DNA from: Pseudoxanthomonas suwonensis
GTDB lineage: Bacteria; Pseudomonadota; Gammaproteobacteria; Xanthomonadales; Xanthomonadaceae
NCBI RefSeq assembly: GCF_000972865.1
Contig: NZ_CP011144.1
Coordinates: forward strand, 186,001-250,000
Direction of reading: 5' to 3'
DNA length: 64,000 nucleotides
Position numbers and translations under genes: made by a program. The notes beneath the pieces are model-generated. The model was not told the DNA's origin. It did not search any database and saw only the letters and a list, made by a program, of their open reading frames with translations. Below are positions 1 to 9,335 of this stretch, one piece after another; position 1 is the first letter of the stretch; each line of letters opens with the position of its first letter.

Positions 1-1
1 G

Positions 2-226
2 TCGCGCCGGGATGCCTGGTTGGCCGGAGTCTGCGGTGGGTTGGGCGAGCACACGCCGCTGCCGGCGTGGCTGTGGCGGGCGCTGTTCCTGGCCACCAGC
101 CTGGGCATCGGCGTCGGTTTCGTCGCCTACGTGGCGTTGTGGCTGTTCATGCCGGCGGCCGGGTGGGCGTCGCCCTCGCCTGCCGTTGCCCGGCCGGCGG
201 GCGATGGCGATGCCGGGTCGGCGTAG
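2..226 (+). CDS. PspC-domain membrane protein, 5' end outside window
   Basis: The reading frame is open to the left edge, so the start lies outside the window. The visible 74 residues begin with SRRDAWLAGVCGGLGEH, the hallmark of the PspC domain (basic residues, then AGVCGGL and a helix). A hydrophobic segment with WRALFLATSLGIGVGFVAYV and ending LWLFMP follows. PspC proteins are small inner-membrane proteins tied to the phage-shock envelope response, but stand-alone PspC-domain proteins in this family have no firm role. The C-terminal tail is Ala/Pro/Gly-rich and low in complexity. The family assignment is fairly secure; the function is not. Confidence 0.75.
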   Translation, partial: SRRDAWLAGVCGGLGEHTPLPAWLWRALFLATSLGIGVGFVAYVALWLFMPAAGWASPSPAVARPAGDGDAGSA

Positions 227-245
227 GCACCTGATGTGGCTGGCG

Positions 246-441
246 GCTGGCAGCAGGCCGCGTCGGCGCAGGCGACGCAGCGGTAGTACCGACGCCTGTG
301 TCGCCAGCAAGCTGTGCTCCTACAGAAGGCTGGCGCCGCAGCTGTTGTAGGAGCCTGGCTTGCCCGCGACGCGATGCCCTCGGCACAGGCGACGTCCTCG
401 TGATCCCGACGCCCGTGTCGCCAGCAAGCTGTGCTCCTACA
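246..441. repeat. Two GTAGGAGC intergenic repeat units
   Basis: The second unit (346-441) is well preserved. It starts TGTAGGAGC, carries a core with CGGCACAGGCGACG and CCGACGCCCGTGTCGCC, and ends GCTCCTACA, so the ends are inverted repeats. The arm hairpin is of the CAGC..GCTG type. The first unit (about 246-324) has a decayed left arm. The same element recurs in at least eight other gaps in this window. It fills the convergent gap between the PspC gene and lolD. Confidence 0.8.
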
Positions 442-478
442 GGAAGCCGGCGCCGCAGTTGTGGGTGGCGGAAACGGG

Positions 479-1225
479 TCAGCCCGCCGCCAGTTCCTGC
501 GGCGACAGTTCGTGCAGCTTGCCTTCGTGCAGTTCCAGCACGCGGTCCAGGCGGCGGGCCAGACGGCGGTCGTGGGTGACCAGGACCAGGCTGGTGCGCT
601 GGGCGCGGTTGAGCTCGAGCATCAGCTCGAACACGGTCGCGGCGGTCTTCTCGTCGAGGTTGCCGGTGGGCTCGTCGCCGAGCACACACGCGGGGCGGTT
701 GACCAGGGCGCGGGCCACGGCGGCGCGCTGGCGCTCGCCGCCGGAAAGTTCGCCGGGCTTGTGGCCCAAGCGATGGGCCAGGCCCACCGACTCCAGCAGC
801 GCGGTGGCGCGCTGGGCGGCCTCGGCGGTTTCGCCACCGGCCAGCAGCACCGGCATCATCACGTTCTCCAGCGCGGTGAACTCCGGCAGCAGGTGGTGGA
901 ACTGGTAAACGAAGCCCAGCGCGCGGTTTCGCAGGCGGCCGCGCTGGGCGTCGGACAGCGCCGACATCTTCTGCCCGGCCACGTACACCTCGCCCGCGGT
1001 CGGCGTGTCCAGCCCGCCGAGCAGGTGCAACAGGGTGCTCTTGCCGACGCCGGACGCGCCGACGATGGCCACGGTCTCGCCGGTGGCCACGCGCAGGTCC
1101 AGGCCGTCGAACACGTGGGTCTGCAGCCGGCCCTCGGCGTAGGTCTTGCCGAGGCCTTCGGCGCGCAGCGCCTCGGCGGCGTCGTGCATGGCGCCTGCTC
1201 CTGCGGAAGCGTGGTTCTCACTCAT
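479..1225 (-). CDS. lolD: Lipoprotein-releasing system ATPase LolD
   Basis: This is the ATPase subunit of the Lol ABC machine, which releases mature lipoproteins from the inner membrane to LolA. The 248 residues contain Walker [10 protein letters not shown] (about 56-64), the signature LSGGERQR, Walker B running into [12 protein letters not shown], and the switch histidine in VTHDRR. The DEPTGNLD form is typical of the MacB/LolD/FtsE branch. Its ATG overlaps the lolC stop by 8 nt, which suggests translational coupling. A second ATG at 1189 gives a shorter protein closer to the usual ~230 residues, so the exact start is uncertain. A repeat cluster lies just downstream. Confidence 0.93.
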   Translation of the reverse strand: MSENHASAGAGAMHDAAEALRAEGLGKTYAEGRLQTHVFDGLDLRVATGETVAIVGASGVGKSTLLHLLGGLDTPTAGEVYVAGQKMSALSDAQRGRLRNRALGFVYQFHHLLPEFTALENVMMPVLLAGGETAEAAQRATALLESVGLAHRLGHKPGELSGGERQRAAVARALVNRPACVLGDEPTGNLDEKTAATVFELMLELNRAQRTSLVLVTHDRRLARRLDRVLELHEGKLHELSPQELAAG

Positions 1226-2459
1226 AGCGCAGCGCCTCCGCCGGCTGGGTACGCGCGGCGCGCCAGGCCGGGTACAAGGTGGCCAGGAAGCTCATCACCA
1301 GCGCGATCACCAGGGTGGTGACCACGTCCGGGGTCTGCATGTCGGTCGGCAGGCCGGTGATGTAGTACACGTCCTCCGGCAGCAGGGTGATGTTGAACAG
1401 CGCCTCGATGCCGTCGAGGATCCGTTCCAGGTTCCAGGTCAGGGTGACGCCGCCGATGAAGCCCAACACCGTGCCGATGATGCCGATCAGCGTGCCCTGG
1501 ACCATGAACACCTGCATCACTCCGCCCGGGGTCAGGCCCAGGGTGCGCAGGATGGCGATGTCGGCCTGCTTGTCGGTGACCAGCATCACCTGCGAGTTCA
1601 CCAGGGTGAAGGCGCCCATCAGGATGATCAGCGACAGCAGGATGCCCATCACCGTCTTTTCCATCTTCAGCGAGTGGTAGAGGTTGGCGTTCTCGCGGGT
1701 CCAGTCGCTGACCCGGTAGAAGCCGGGCAGCTGCAGGGCCAGGTCGCGGGCGACCTCGTAGGCGCGGTCCATGTCGTGCAGCATCAGGCGCACGCCGCTG
1801 GCGCCGTCCATGCGCAGCACCCGCTGCAGGTCGGCCATGTGGACCACGGCCAGGCCGCGGTCGATCTCGTTGTAGCCGGCCTCGAACACGCCGCTGACGG
1901 TGAAGCGCTTGTAGCGCGGCATCGCGCCCATCGGCGTGCCCTGGAACTCGGGCAGCATCACCGTGACCTGGTCACCCACGTCCACGCCCAGCCACAGCGC
2001 CAGTTCCTGGCCGAGCAGGATGTTGTAGCTGCCGTCGGTGAGGGTGTCGGCCGCGCCGCGCTTCATCTTCTGCGACAGCACCGAGACCTCGTCCTCCAGC
2101 GCCGGCTCGATGCCGCGGACCATCGCCGGCTGCTTGCGCGGGCCCGACAGCAGCGCCTCGGTCTCGATGAACGGCGCCGCGCCGGCCACCCGCGGATCCT
2201 GCTTGGCGACCTCCAGCGCGTGCCGCCAGTCCTGCATCGGCACGCCGTCGGCGACCACGGTGGCGTGGGCGGCGAACTGCAGCAGGCGGTCGCGGATCTC
2301 CTTCTGGAAGCCGCTCATCACCGCCATGGTGGTGATCAGCACGGTCACGCCCAGGGCGATGCCGAGGATCGAGGCCAGCGAGATGAAGGAGATGAAGCCG
2401 TTGCGGCGCTTGGCCCGCAGGTAACGCAGGCCGATGGCCACTTGGACGGGTTTGAACAT
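1218..2459 (-). CDS. lolC: Lipoprotein-releasing system permease LolC/LolE family
   Basis: Inner-membrane permease partner of LolD. The 413 residues begin [18 protein letters not shown], the usual LolC/E opening, followed by a first membrane helix ([21 protein letters not shown]), a periplasmic domain of about 200 residues, and three C-terminal helices in the FtsX-like layout. An upstream ATG at 2489 would add ten residues unlike the family, so 2459 is preferred. Only one permease gene is present. That fits either a homodimer of a single LolC/E hybrid, as in other lineages with one permease, or a second gene elsewhere. It overlaps lolD and is the first gene of the pair. Confidence 0.9.
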   Translation of the reverse strand: MFKPVQVAIGLRYLRAKRRNGFISFISLASILGIALGVTVLITTMAVMSGFQKEIRDRLLQFAAHATVVADGVPMQDWRHALEVAKQDPRVAGAAPFIETEALLSGPRKQPAMVRGIEPALEDEVSVLSQKMKRGAADTLTDGSYNILLGQELALWLGVDVGDQVTVMLPEFQGTPMGAMPRYKRFTVSGVFEAGYNEIDRGLAVVHMADLQRVLRMDGASGVRLMLHDMDRAYEVARDLALQLPGFYRVSDWTRENANLYHSLKMEKTVMGILLSLIILMGAFTLVNSQVMLVTDKQADIAILRTLGLTPGGVMQVFMVQGTLIGIIGTVLGFIGGVTLTWNLERILDGIEALFNITLLPEDVYYITGLPTDMQTPDVVTTLVIALVMSFLATLYPAWRAARTQPAEALRYE

Positions 2460-2507
2460 GGGCCGGCTGGATGTCCGTTGCCGGCACATCCCGGCGGTCG
2501 ATGGCGG

Positions 2508-2963
2508 CTATGGTGCCATCGGCCGGTCGCGGCGCGAAGCGGCGCGGGCGGCGGCGGCCAGCCGCAGTTCACGCCGCAGCGGCCGCGGCAGCGTGTCCGG
2601 CCACCAGGCCAGGCGTTGGCCGCGGCCGTCGTGGCCGATGGCGTGGACGAAGGCCAACGGGCCGCGCCAGGCGATGCGGCAGGCCTGCAGCGGTTGGCCG
2701 TCGAGGGTGTCGATGCCGCCGGCGGTGGTCGCCAGCACCAGCTGGCGCGGCGCCCTGCCCGCCTCGCGGCGGAGCTGCCACAACCCGTAGGCCGCGGCCG
2801 CCGCGGCCAGCGGCCAGGCGGCGATGCGCGGCAGGTCCGAGCCGAGCACCGACAGCGGCGCGAGCAGGGTCAAGAGCAGGAGCGCGGCCAGCAGCCAGCA
2901 CGAGGGGCGCCACTCAAGCCGGCAGGGCGCGGATGCGGGCGATGAGGTCGGAAAGCTCGGCAT
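2508..2963 (-). CDS. YgfX-like small membrane protein partnered with SdhE
   Basis: A 151-residue protein with a hydrophobic hairpin near the N-terminus ([19 protein letters not shown], then [15 protein letters not shown]) and a basic, Arg-rich C-terminal half. Its place right after sdhE, together with this layout, matches the YgfX/CptA family, which E. coli encodes next to SdhE. The only ATG in frame overlaps the last 50 nt of sdhE. No downstream ATG, GTG or TTG is available before the first helix, so this start is accepted with reservation. YgfX has been described as a toxin acting on cell-shape proteins and also as an SdhE partner; neither role is proven here. Confidence 0.6.
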   Translation of the reverse strand: MPSFPTSSPASAPCRLEWRPSCWLLAALLLLTLLAPLSVLGSDLPRIAAWPLAAAAAAYGLWQLRREAGRAPRQLVLATTAGGIDTLDGQPLQACRIAWRGPLAFVHAIGHDGRGQRLAWWPDTLPRPLRRELRLAAAARAASRRDRPMAP

Positions 2964-3180
2964 CCGGGCAGGCCTCGTAGCCCATGAACCAGCGCCAGAG
3001 CCTATCGTCCTCGCAGTCCAGCAGGCGTAGGAAAACCCCGCGTTCGGCGTCGGTCGCGGTCGGATAGGCGTGGGCGAGCCAGCGCTCGAACAGCTGGTCC
3101 AGTTCGCGCATGCCGCGGCGGCAGCGCCAGCGCAGGCGGCGCAGGTCGGCGGCGGGATCGGCGATGGGCAGGTCCGTCAT
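2914..3180 (-). CDS. sdhE: FAD assembly factor SdhE
   Basis: An 88-residue protein that promotes covalent attachment of FAD to the flavoprotein subunits SdhA and FrdA. The conserved RGxxE motif is visible as [15 protein letters not shown] near residue 25. The family's acidic [15 protein letters not shown] segment follows. The start MTDLPIAD at 3180 gives the normal family length; the longer frame upstream runs into repeats. The target operon, sdhCDAB, lies about 10 kb away in this window and carries its own SdhAF4-type factor. The downstream YgfX-like gene overlaps it. Confidence 0.93.
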   Translation of the reverse strand: MTDLPIADPAADLRRLRWRCRRGMRELDQLFERWLAHAYPTATDAERGVFLRLLDCEDDRLWRWFMGYEACPDAELSDLIARIRALPA

Positions 3181-3233
3181 CGGATGTGTGGTGCAGGCGA
3201 AGCGCCCATTTTGCCCACGGCAGCGCGGCTTTT

Positions 3234-3530
3234 GTAGGTGTCCAGCTTGCTGCGACAAGGGGTCGGAATATCGAGGGCGTCGCCCGGCCTGACGTCGAGG
3301 GGGCGCGGGCAAGCCCGTAAAGGGGTCAGGTTCATTTTTTCCCTAGGAAAATGAACCTGACCCCATTTCAGCCGCCTGGGCCGACGGCGTCGCGTCGCCG
3401 GCTGAACCCGGCTCCTACAACAGCTGTGGCGCGGCCGCTTTTCTGCAGGAGCTGACTTCAGTCGGCGACACGGGCGTCGGAACCACGAGGGAGTCGCCTG
3501 GGCTGGCGTGGCGTCAGCAGGGGAACACCC
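3234..3530. repeat. Gap with decayed GTAGGAGC repeat halves
   Basis: This 406-nt gap between sdhE and the MFS gene holds only repeats. A half unit begins TGTAGGTGTCCAGCTTGC near 3234. A second half ends GAACCCGGCTCCTACA near 3420. A third, starting GCAGGAGCTGACTTCAGT near 3450, runs into a core in inverted orientation by about 3530. The spacer between the last two halves resembles the GCGGCGC spacer seen between tandem units elsewhere in the window. Confidence 0.7.
3322..3364. repeat. Perfect 17-bp inverted repeat (GGGGTCAGGTTCATTTT type)
   Basis: The left arm GGGGTCAGGTTCATTTT (3322-3338) and right arm AAAATGAACCTGACCCC (3348-3364) pair perfectly around a 9-nt loop. From memory, sequences of the AATGAACCTGACCCC type recur in Xanthomonadaceae genomes near REP-associated tyrosine transposases. 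No transposase gene is adjacent here. It could also act as a bidirectional stop between sdhE and the MFS gene, although both lie on the minus strand. Confidence 0.7.
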
Positions 3531-3586
3531 CTCCCCGGCCCTCCCCTTCGCCTGCGGCGCAAGGCAGGGGGCAAAGCTCAGGGAAG

Positions 3587-4918
3587 TCAGCCCTGCGCCG
3601 TCGCCTCGCGCTGCTTGAGCCAGCGGTTGACCATCAGCGCGGCCAGCGTAGCCAGGGCACCGGACAGCAAGTACAGGCCCACGTACGGCAGGCCGAACTC
3701 CGCGGCCAGGAGCAGGGCCACCAGCGGGGCGAAGGCCGCGCCGATCAGCCAGGCCAGGTCGGTGGTCAGGGCCGCGCCGGTGTAGCGGTAGCGCCCGCCG
3801 AAGTTGCGGGTCACCGCGCCGGAGGCCTGGCCGTAGGACAGGCCCAGCAGCAGGAAGCCGACCAGCATGAACACCTGCTGCGCGACCGGGCCGCCGCCGA
3901 GCAGGGTCGGGGCGAAGCCGCTGAACACCGCGATCGCCACCGCGGTCGCGCCCAGGGTCGACACCCGGCCGAAGCGGTCGGCGATCAGGCCCGAAGCCAG
4001 CACGCCGCCCACCGCCAGGAAGCCGCCGACCACCTGCACCATCAGGAAACGGCTGATCTCCTGCTCGGTGAACAGCTGCGCCCAGGACAGCGGGAAGATG
4101 GTGACGATATGGAACATCGCATAGCTGGCCAGCGCGGCGAAGGCGCCGATGAACACGTGCCGGCCCTTCTCGCGGAACAGTTCGGCCACCGGCACCGGCT
4201 CCAGCTCGCGCTGGCCCATCTGCCTCTCGTACTCGCGGGTCACGACCATGCGCAGGCGCGCGAACAGCGCCACCACGTTGATCGCGAACGCGGCGAAGAA
4301 CGGATAGCGCCAGCCCCAGTCGTAGAAGTCGGCGGTGGACAGGCTCGAATACAGGAACGCGAACAGCGCCGCGGCGACGATGAACCCCACCGGCGCGCCG
4401 AGCTGGCCGAGCATGGCGTACCAGCCGCGGCGGTGCTTGGGCGCGTTGAGCGCCAGCAGCGACGGCAGGCCGTCCCAGGAACCGCCCAGGGCGATGCCCT
4501 GGCTGGTACGGAACGCGGCCAGCAATACGATCGCGGCCGCGCCGATCTTCTCGTAGCCGGGCACGAAGGCGATGCCGGCGGTGCTGGTGCCGAGCAGGAA
4601 CAGCGCGGCGGTCAGCTTGGTGCCGCGGCTCCAGCGATCCTGGATCCACAGGAACAGCACCGTGCCCACCGGCCGGGCGACGAACGCCAGGGCGAACACC
4701 GCGAACGAGTACAGCGTGGCCAGCAACGGCTCGGCGAAGGGGAAGAACACCTTCGGGAACACCACCGCCGAGGCGATGCCGTAGACGAAGAAATCGAAAT
4801 ACTCGGAGGTGCGGCCGATCACCACGCCCACGGCGATCTCGCCGGGCGCGACCTGGGCATGGGAAGCGGCGTCCTGGCCGTGGACGGAAACGGTGGGGCT
4901 GGAAGGAGTGGAGGACAT
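3587..4918 (-). CDS. MFS transporter, metabolite:H+ symporter type
   Basis: A 443-residue integral membrane protein with about 12 hydrophobic segments. The first helix region has GRTSEYFDFFVYGIAS, and the later LIADRFGRVSTLG is the repeated loop motif of the major facilitator superfamily. The pattern EYFDFFVYG followed by FVARPVGTVLF is typical of the ProP/ShiA/KgtP-type metabolite:proton symporters. The substrate cannot be read from the sequence. The start MSSTPSSP at 4918 is chosen because the longer frame adds 45 residues with no membrane or family character. It stands alone, divergent from the cyo operon, with about 200 nt between them for both promoters. Confidence 0.85.
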   Translation of the reverse strand: MSSTPSSPTVSVHGQDAASHAQVAPGEIAVGVVIGRTSEYFDFFVYGIASAVVFPKVFFPFAEPLLATLYSFAVFALAFVARPVGTVLFLWIQDRWSRGTKLTAALFLLGTSTAGIAFVPGYEKIGAAAIVLLAAFRTSQGIALGGSWDGLPSLLALNAPKHRRGWYAMLGQLGAPVGFIVAAALFAFLYSSLSTADFYDWGWRYPFFAAFAINVVALFARLRMVVTREYERQMGQRELEPVPVAELFREKGRHVFIGAFAALASYAMFHIVTIFPLSWAQLFTEQEISRFLMVQVVGGFLAVGGVLASGLIADRFGRVSTLGATAVAIAVFSGFAPTLLGGGPVAQQVFMLVGFLLLGLSYGQASGAVTRNFGGRYRYTGAALTTDLAWLIGAAFAPLVALLLAAEFGLPYVGLYLLSGALATLAALMVNRWLKQREATAQG

Positions 4919-5119
4919 CGCGGGAAGGGGTTGTACTGTGCCTGCGGGGGAGGCTACACCGGGTCGCGTAGCGGAGGTGTGCGCCACCGGGCCGGGGCCG
5001 GCGGTACAGGTTCCCACCATCCGCACGGCGGGGCCATAGGACAAAACGCCCAATCGCCCCTTTCACGCCGCGGGAGTAGAGTGGCAGGCCGCTGCGACCC
5101 CCACCAGCCGCCTATTCAG

Positions 5120-6175
5120 ATGTCCACCTTGACGCCCCTGCGCCGCCTGCTGCTGGCGGCCGGCCTGGCCCTTCCCCTGGCCGGCTGCAATACGATCCTG
5201 CTCAACGCCCCGGGCGACATCGCCCGCCAGCAGGGCGACCTGATCATCGTCTCCACCCTGCTGATGCTGATCATCATCGTCCCGGTGATCGCGCTGACCC
5301 TGTTCTTCGCCTGGCGCTACCGGGCCTCGAACCGCGAGGCCACCTACAAGCCGGACTGGGACCACTCGATCCAGCTGGAACTGGTGATCTGGGCCGCGCC
5401 GCTGCTGATCATCATCGCGCTGGGCGCGATCACCTGGATCAGCACCCACACCCTGGACCCGTACCGGCCGCTGGACCGCATCGCCGAGGGCAAGCCGGTG
5501 CCCGAGGGCACCGAGCCGCTGGTGGTCGAGGTGGTGGCGCTGGACTGGAAGTGGCTGTTCCTCTATCCCGAACAGGGCATCGCCACGGTCAACGAACTGG
5601 CCGCGCCGGTGGACCGGCCGATCCAGTTCAAGCTCACCTCCTCCACGGTGATGAACGCGTTCTACATCCCGGCGCTGGCCGGCATGATCTACACCATGCC
5701 GGGCATGCAGACCGAGCTCAACGCAGTGATGAACTCGCCCGGCGACTACGAGGGCTTCTCGGCCAACTACAGCGGCGCCGGCTTCTCCGGCATGCGCTTC
5801 CGCTTCCACGCCTTCGACCACGCCGGCTTCGACGGCTGGGTGCAGCAGGTGCGCGACGGCGACAAGCTCGACCGCGACGCCTACCTGGCGCTGGAAAAAC
5901 CCAGCGAGCGCGAACCGGTGCGGCACTTCGGCAGCGTCGAGGGCGGCCTGTACGACGCCATCCTCAACCGCTGCGTCGATCCGCGGCGGATGTGCATGCA
6001 CGAGATGATGGCCATCGACGCCGGCAGCGGCCCCGGCCGCACCGGCATCGAGGGCCTGGAGGAGCGCCGGGTCGGCGACCTGCGCGGCCGCCGCTACGTG
6101 CAGTCGGCCATGTGCGCGGCCACCGACGCGCCCGCCAACGGCCTGAACACCTCCCTTTCCCGCCTCGCTCCCTGA
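5120..6175 (+). CDS. cyoA: Cytochrome bo3-type ubiquinol oxidase subunit II
   Basis: Subunit II of a proton-pumping quinol oxidase. The 351 residues begin with a lipoprotein signal (LALPLAGC, Cys near residue 21), then two membrane helices and a periplasmic cupredoxin-like domain containing DWKWLFLYPEQGIATVNELA. The copper ligands expected of a CuA site are absent, as in CyoA, which fits quinol rather than cytochrome c as the electron donor. The C-terminal region (about 280-351) includes CVDPRRMCMHEMM and has extra cysteines. First gene of cyoABCD; its promoter must lie in the 200-nt gap after the divergent MFS gene. Confidence 0.93.
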   Translation: MSTLTPLRRLLLAAGLALPLAGCNTILLNAPGDIARQQGDLIIVSTLLMLIIIVPVIALTLFFAWRYRASNREATYKPDWDHSIQLELVIWAAPLLIIIALGAITWISTHTLDPYRPLDRIAEGKPVPEGTEPLVVEVVALDWKWLFLYPEQGIATVNELAAPVDRPIQFKLTSSTVMNAFYIPALAGMIYTMPGMQTELNAVMNSPGDYEGFSANYSGAGFSGMRFRFHAFDHAGFDGWVQQVRDGDKLDRDAYLALEKPSEREPVRHFGSVEGGLYDAILNRCVDPRRMCMHEMMAIDAGSGPGRTGIEGLEERRVGDLRGRRYVQSAMCAATDAPANGLNTSLSRLAP

Positions 6176-6237
6176 GCGGACCACGCCGCCGCTCCACCCT
6201 GCCCGGGTCGGCGGCCTGACGACGGAAGTTCCAAGCG

Positions 6238-8250
6238 ATGTCCTCCCCGCATTCCACCTCCGCTCCCCACAACCCGCTGACCGGCTACCTGGGCTGGGAA
6301 TCGTTCCCGCTGCACGACCCGGTGATCATGGCGGCCTTCGTCGGCACCGCGCTGGGCGGCATCGCCATCATGGCGCTGGTCACCAGGTACAAGCTGTGGG
6401 GCACCCTGTGGCGCGACTGGTTCACCAGCATCGACCACAAGAAGATCGGCATCATGTACATGGTGCTGGGCCTGGTGATGCTGCTGCGCGGCTTCGCCGA
6501 TGCGCTGATGATGCGCCTGCAGCAGGCCATGGCCTTCGGCGACAACCTCGGTTACCTGCCGCCGCACCACTACGACCAGATCTTCACCGCCCACGGCGTG
6601 ATCATGATCTTCTTCGTGGCCATGCCGCTGGTCACCGGCCTGATGAACTACCTGGTGCCGCTGCAGATCGGCACCCGCGACGTCGCCTTTCCGTTCCTCA
6701 ACAACTTCAGCTTCTGGATGACCACCGCCGGCGCGGTGCTGGTGATGCTGTCGCTGTTCGTGGGCGAGTTCGCCAAGACCGGCTGGCTGGCCTACCCGCC
6801 GCTGTCGGGGATCGACTATAGCCCGGATGTCGGTGTCGACTACTACATATGGGCGCTGCAGATAGCCGGCGTCGGCACGTTGCTGTCGGGCGTCAACCTG
6901 ATCGTGACCATCGTCAAGATGCGCGCACCGGGCATGACCCTGATGCGCATGCCGGTGTTCACCTGGACGGCGCTGTGCACCAATGTGCTGATCGTGGTCA
7001 GCTTCCCGGTGCTGACCGCGGTGCTGGCGCTGCTGGCGATGGACCGCTACGTGGGGACCAACTTCTTCACGAACGACCTCGGCGGCAACCCGATGATGTA
7101 CGTGAACCTGATCTGGATCTGGGGCCACCCCGAGGTCTACATCCTGATCCTGCCGGTGTTCGGCGTGTTCTCGGAGATCGTCGCCGCGCTGTCCGGCAAA
7201 CGCCTGTTCGGCTACAGCTCGATGGTCTATGCGACGGTGGTGATCACCATCCTGTCTTACCTGGTGTGGCTGCACCACTTCTTCACCATGGGCTCGGGCG
7301 CCAGCGTCAACTCGTTCTTCGGCATCACCACGATGATCATCTCGATCCCGACGGGCGCGAAGATCTTCAACTGGCTGTTCACCATGTACCGCGGGCGGAT
7401 CCGCTTCGAGGTGCCGATGCTGTGGACGGTCGGCTTCATGGTCACCTTCGTCGTCGGCGGCATGACCGGCGTGCTGCTGGCGGTGCCGCCGGCCGACTTC
7501 GTGCTGCACAACAGCCTGTTCCTGGTCGCCCACTTCCACAACGTGATCATCGGCGGCGTGGTGTTCGGCCTGTTCGCCGGCATGACCTTCTGGTTCCCCA
7601 AGGCGTTCGGCTTCAAGCTCGACGACTTCTGGGGCAAGGTCTCGTTCTGGTTCTGGCTGGCCGGCTACTGGTTCGCCTTCACCCCGCTGTACGTGCTCGG
7701 GCTGATGGGCGTGACCCGGCGCATGAGCCACTTCAACGATCCGTCGCTGCAGATCTGGTTCCAGATCGCCGCCTTCGGCGCGGTGCTGGTGGCCATCGGC
7801 ATCGCCGCCTTCATCTACTGCATCTACATCAGCTTCCGCCGCCGCGAGCAGCTGCGCGACGTCACCGGCGACCCGTGGGACGCGCGCAGCCTGGAGTGGT
7901 CCACCTCCTCGCCACCGCCGGAATACAACTTCGCCTTCACCCCGGTGGTGCACGACAACGACGCCTGGTGGGACATGAAACAGCGCGGCGCCCAGCGTCC
8001 CCTGTCCGGCTACCTGCCGATCCACATGCCCAGGAACACCGCCGCCGGCGTGGTCCTGGCCGGCCTGAGCACGGTGCTCGGCTTCGCCCTGGTCTGGCAC
8101 ATCTGGTGGCTGGTAATCGCCTCGTTCGCCGCCACCGTGATCGCCACGATCGTGCACAGCTTCAACTACCAGCGCGACTACCACATCCCGGCCGAGACCG
8201 TGACCCGGACCGAGGAGCAGCGCACCGCCCTGCTGAACGCCCATGTCTGA
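6238..8250 (+). CDS. cyoB: Cytochrome bo3-type ubiquinol oxidase subunit I
   Basis: Catalytic heme-copper subunit, 670 residues with about 15 membrane helices. The N-terminal quinol-oxidase extension leads to [14 protein letters not shown]. The heme ligand region contains [15 protein letters not shown]. The cross-linked His-Tyr site is [15 protein letters not shown], the CuB histidine pair is WLHHFF, and the distal heme histidines lie in [13 protein letters not shown]. All expected ligands are present, so the enzyme should be active. It reduces O2 with quinol and pumps protons. The stop overlaps the cyoC start. Confidence 0.96.
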   Translation: MSSPHSTSAPHNPLTGYLGWESFPLHDPVIMAAFVGTALGGIAIMALVTRYKLWGTLWRDWFTSIDHKKIGIMYMVLGLVMLLRGFADALMMRLQQAMAFGDNLGYLPPHHYDQIFTAHGVIMIFFVAMPLVTGLMNYLVPLQIGTRDVAFPFLNNFSFWMTTAGAVLVMLSLFVGEFAKTGWLAYPPLSGIDYSPDVGVDYYIWALQIAGVGTLLSGVNLIVTIVKMRAPGMTLMRMPVFTWTALCTNVLIVVSFPVLTAVLALLAMDRYVGTNFFTNDLGGNPMMYVNLIWIWGHPEVYILILPVFGVFSEIVAALSGKRLFGYSSMVYATVVITILSYLVWLHHFFTMGSGASVNSFFGITTMIISIPTGAKIFNWLFTMYRGRIRFEVPMLWTVGFMVTFVVGGMTGVLLAVPPADFVLHNSLFLVAHFHNVIIGGVVFGLFAGMTFWFPKAFGFKLDDFWGKVSFWFWLAGYWFAFTPLYVLGLMGVTRRMSHFNDPSLQIWFQIAAFGAVLVAIGIAAFIYCIYISFRRREQLRDVTGDPWDARSLEWSTSSPPPEYNFAFTPVVHDNDAWWDMKQRGAQRPLSGYLPIHMPRNTAAGVVLAGLSTVLGFALVWHIWWLVIASFAATVIATIVHSFNYQRDYHIPAETVTRTEEQRTALLNAHV

Positions 8251-8893
8251 CGCCATTGCCCTGACCACTTCCGCGGCCGCTCCGCCGTCGGCCGCCACCC
8301 CGGCCGGGTGCTACGACCTGGCCGGCGAACACCACCCGCAGCAGGGCACCCTGCTCGGCTTCTGGCTGTACCTGATGAGCGACCTGCTCATCTTCGCCTG
8401 CCTGTTCGCGGTGTACGGCGTGCTGGGCCGCAGCTTCGCCGCCGGTCCGACCGGCGCGGACCTGTTCGACCTGCGCCTGATCGCGCTGAACACGGCGATG
8501 CTGCTGCTGTCCTCGATCACCTACGGCTTCGCCATGCTGTCGATGCAGCGCCGGCACATCCCCGGCGTGCTGGCCTGGCTGGCGGTCACCGGCCTGTTCG
8601 GCCTGGCCTTCCTCGGCATCGAGCTGTACGAGTTCTCGCACCTGATCCACCAGGGTGCCGGGCCGCAGCGCAGCGCGTTCCTGTCGGCGTTCTTCGCCCT
8701 GGTCGGTACCCACGGCCTGCACGTGGCGTTCGGCATCGTCTGGCTGGTGGTGCTGATGGTGCAGGTGCAGCGCTACGGCCTGCACGCGGCCAACCAGCGC
8801 CGCCTGCTGTGCCTGTCGATGTTCTGGCACTTCCTCGACGTCGTCTGGATCGGCGTCTTCACCTTCGTCTACCTGATGGGAGTGCTGCCATGA
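8243..8893 (+). CDS. cyoC: Cytochrome bo3-type ubiquinol oxidase subunit III
   Basis: A 216-residue integral membrane subunit with five predicted helices, as in E. coli CyoC. The segments [17 protein letters not shown] near residue 37 and [19 protein letters not shown] at the C-terminus are the family's end signatures. It supports the stability of subunit I. Its ATG sits inside the end of cyoB and its stop overlaps the cyoD start, so the three genes are probably translationally coupled. Confidence 0.94.
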   Translation: MSDAIALTTSAAAPPSAATPAGCYDLAGEHHPQQGTLLGFWLYLMSDLLIFACLFAVYGVLGRSFAAGPTGADLFDLRLIALNTAMLLLSSITYGFAMLSMQRRHIPGVLAWLAVTGLFGLAFLGIELYEFSHLIHQGAGPQRSAFLSAFFALVGTHGLHVAFGIVWLVVLMVQVQRYGLHAANQRRLLCLSMFWHFLDVVWIGVFTFVYLMGVLP

Positions 8894-9312
8894 GCCTGCC
8901 CCATGACCCGCACGCCACCCACGGCCACGACGGCCATACCCACGACGAGCATGGCGACGAGCACGGGCCGCACGTGGAAGCCTCGCACGGCACGATGCGC
9001 GACTACGTCACCGGCTTCGTGCTGTCGGTGATCCTGACCGCGATCCCGTTCTGGCTGGTGATGAACGGCGTGATCGCCGACTCGGGCACCACCGCGCTGG
9101 TGATCCTGGGCTTCGCCGCGGTGCAGATCGTGGTGCACATGGTCTACTTCCTGCACATGAACCCGCGCTCGGAAGGCGGCTGGAACATGCTGGCGCTGAT
9201 GTTCACGGTGGTGCTGGTGGTGATCGTGCTGGCCGGCTCGCTGTGGGTGATGCACCACCTCAACACCAACATGATGCCGATGTCGCCGCACGAGGCGCGG
9301 ATCCAGCCCTGA
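8890..9312 (+). CDS. cyoD: Cytochrome o ubiquinol oxidase subunit IV with His-rich N-terminus
   Basis: A 140-residue subunit with three membrane helices (FVLSVILTAIPFWLVMNG, TALVILGFAAVQIVVHMVYF, MLALMFTVVLVVIVLAGSLWV), the normal CyoD fold, which assists CuB assembly in subunit I. The first ~35 residues are unusual: about ten histidines interleaved with Asp and Glu (HATHGHDGHTHDEHGDEHG), far richer than in the E. coli protein. This stretch could bind metal. The start overlaps the cyoC stop. No cyoE (heme O synthase) gene follows, so that enzyme must be encoded elsewhere. Confidence 0.93.
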   Translation: MSLPHDPHATHGHDGHTHDEHGDEHGPHVEASHGTMRDYVTGFVLSVILTAIPFWLVMNGVIADSGTTALVILGFAAVQIVVHMVYFLHMNPRSEGGWNMLALMFTVVLVVIVLAGSLWVMHHLNTNMMPMSPHEARIQP

Positions 9313-9335
9313 GCCCGGCCTCGGGGCCAAACGCC

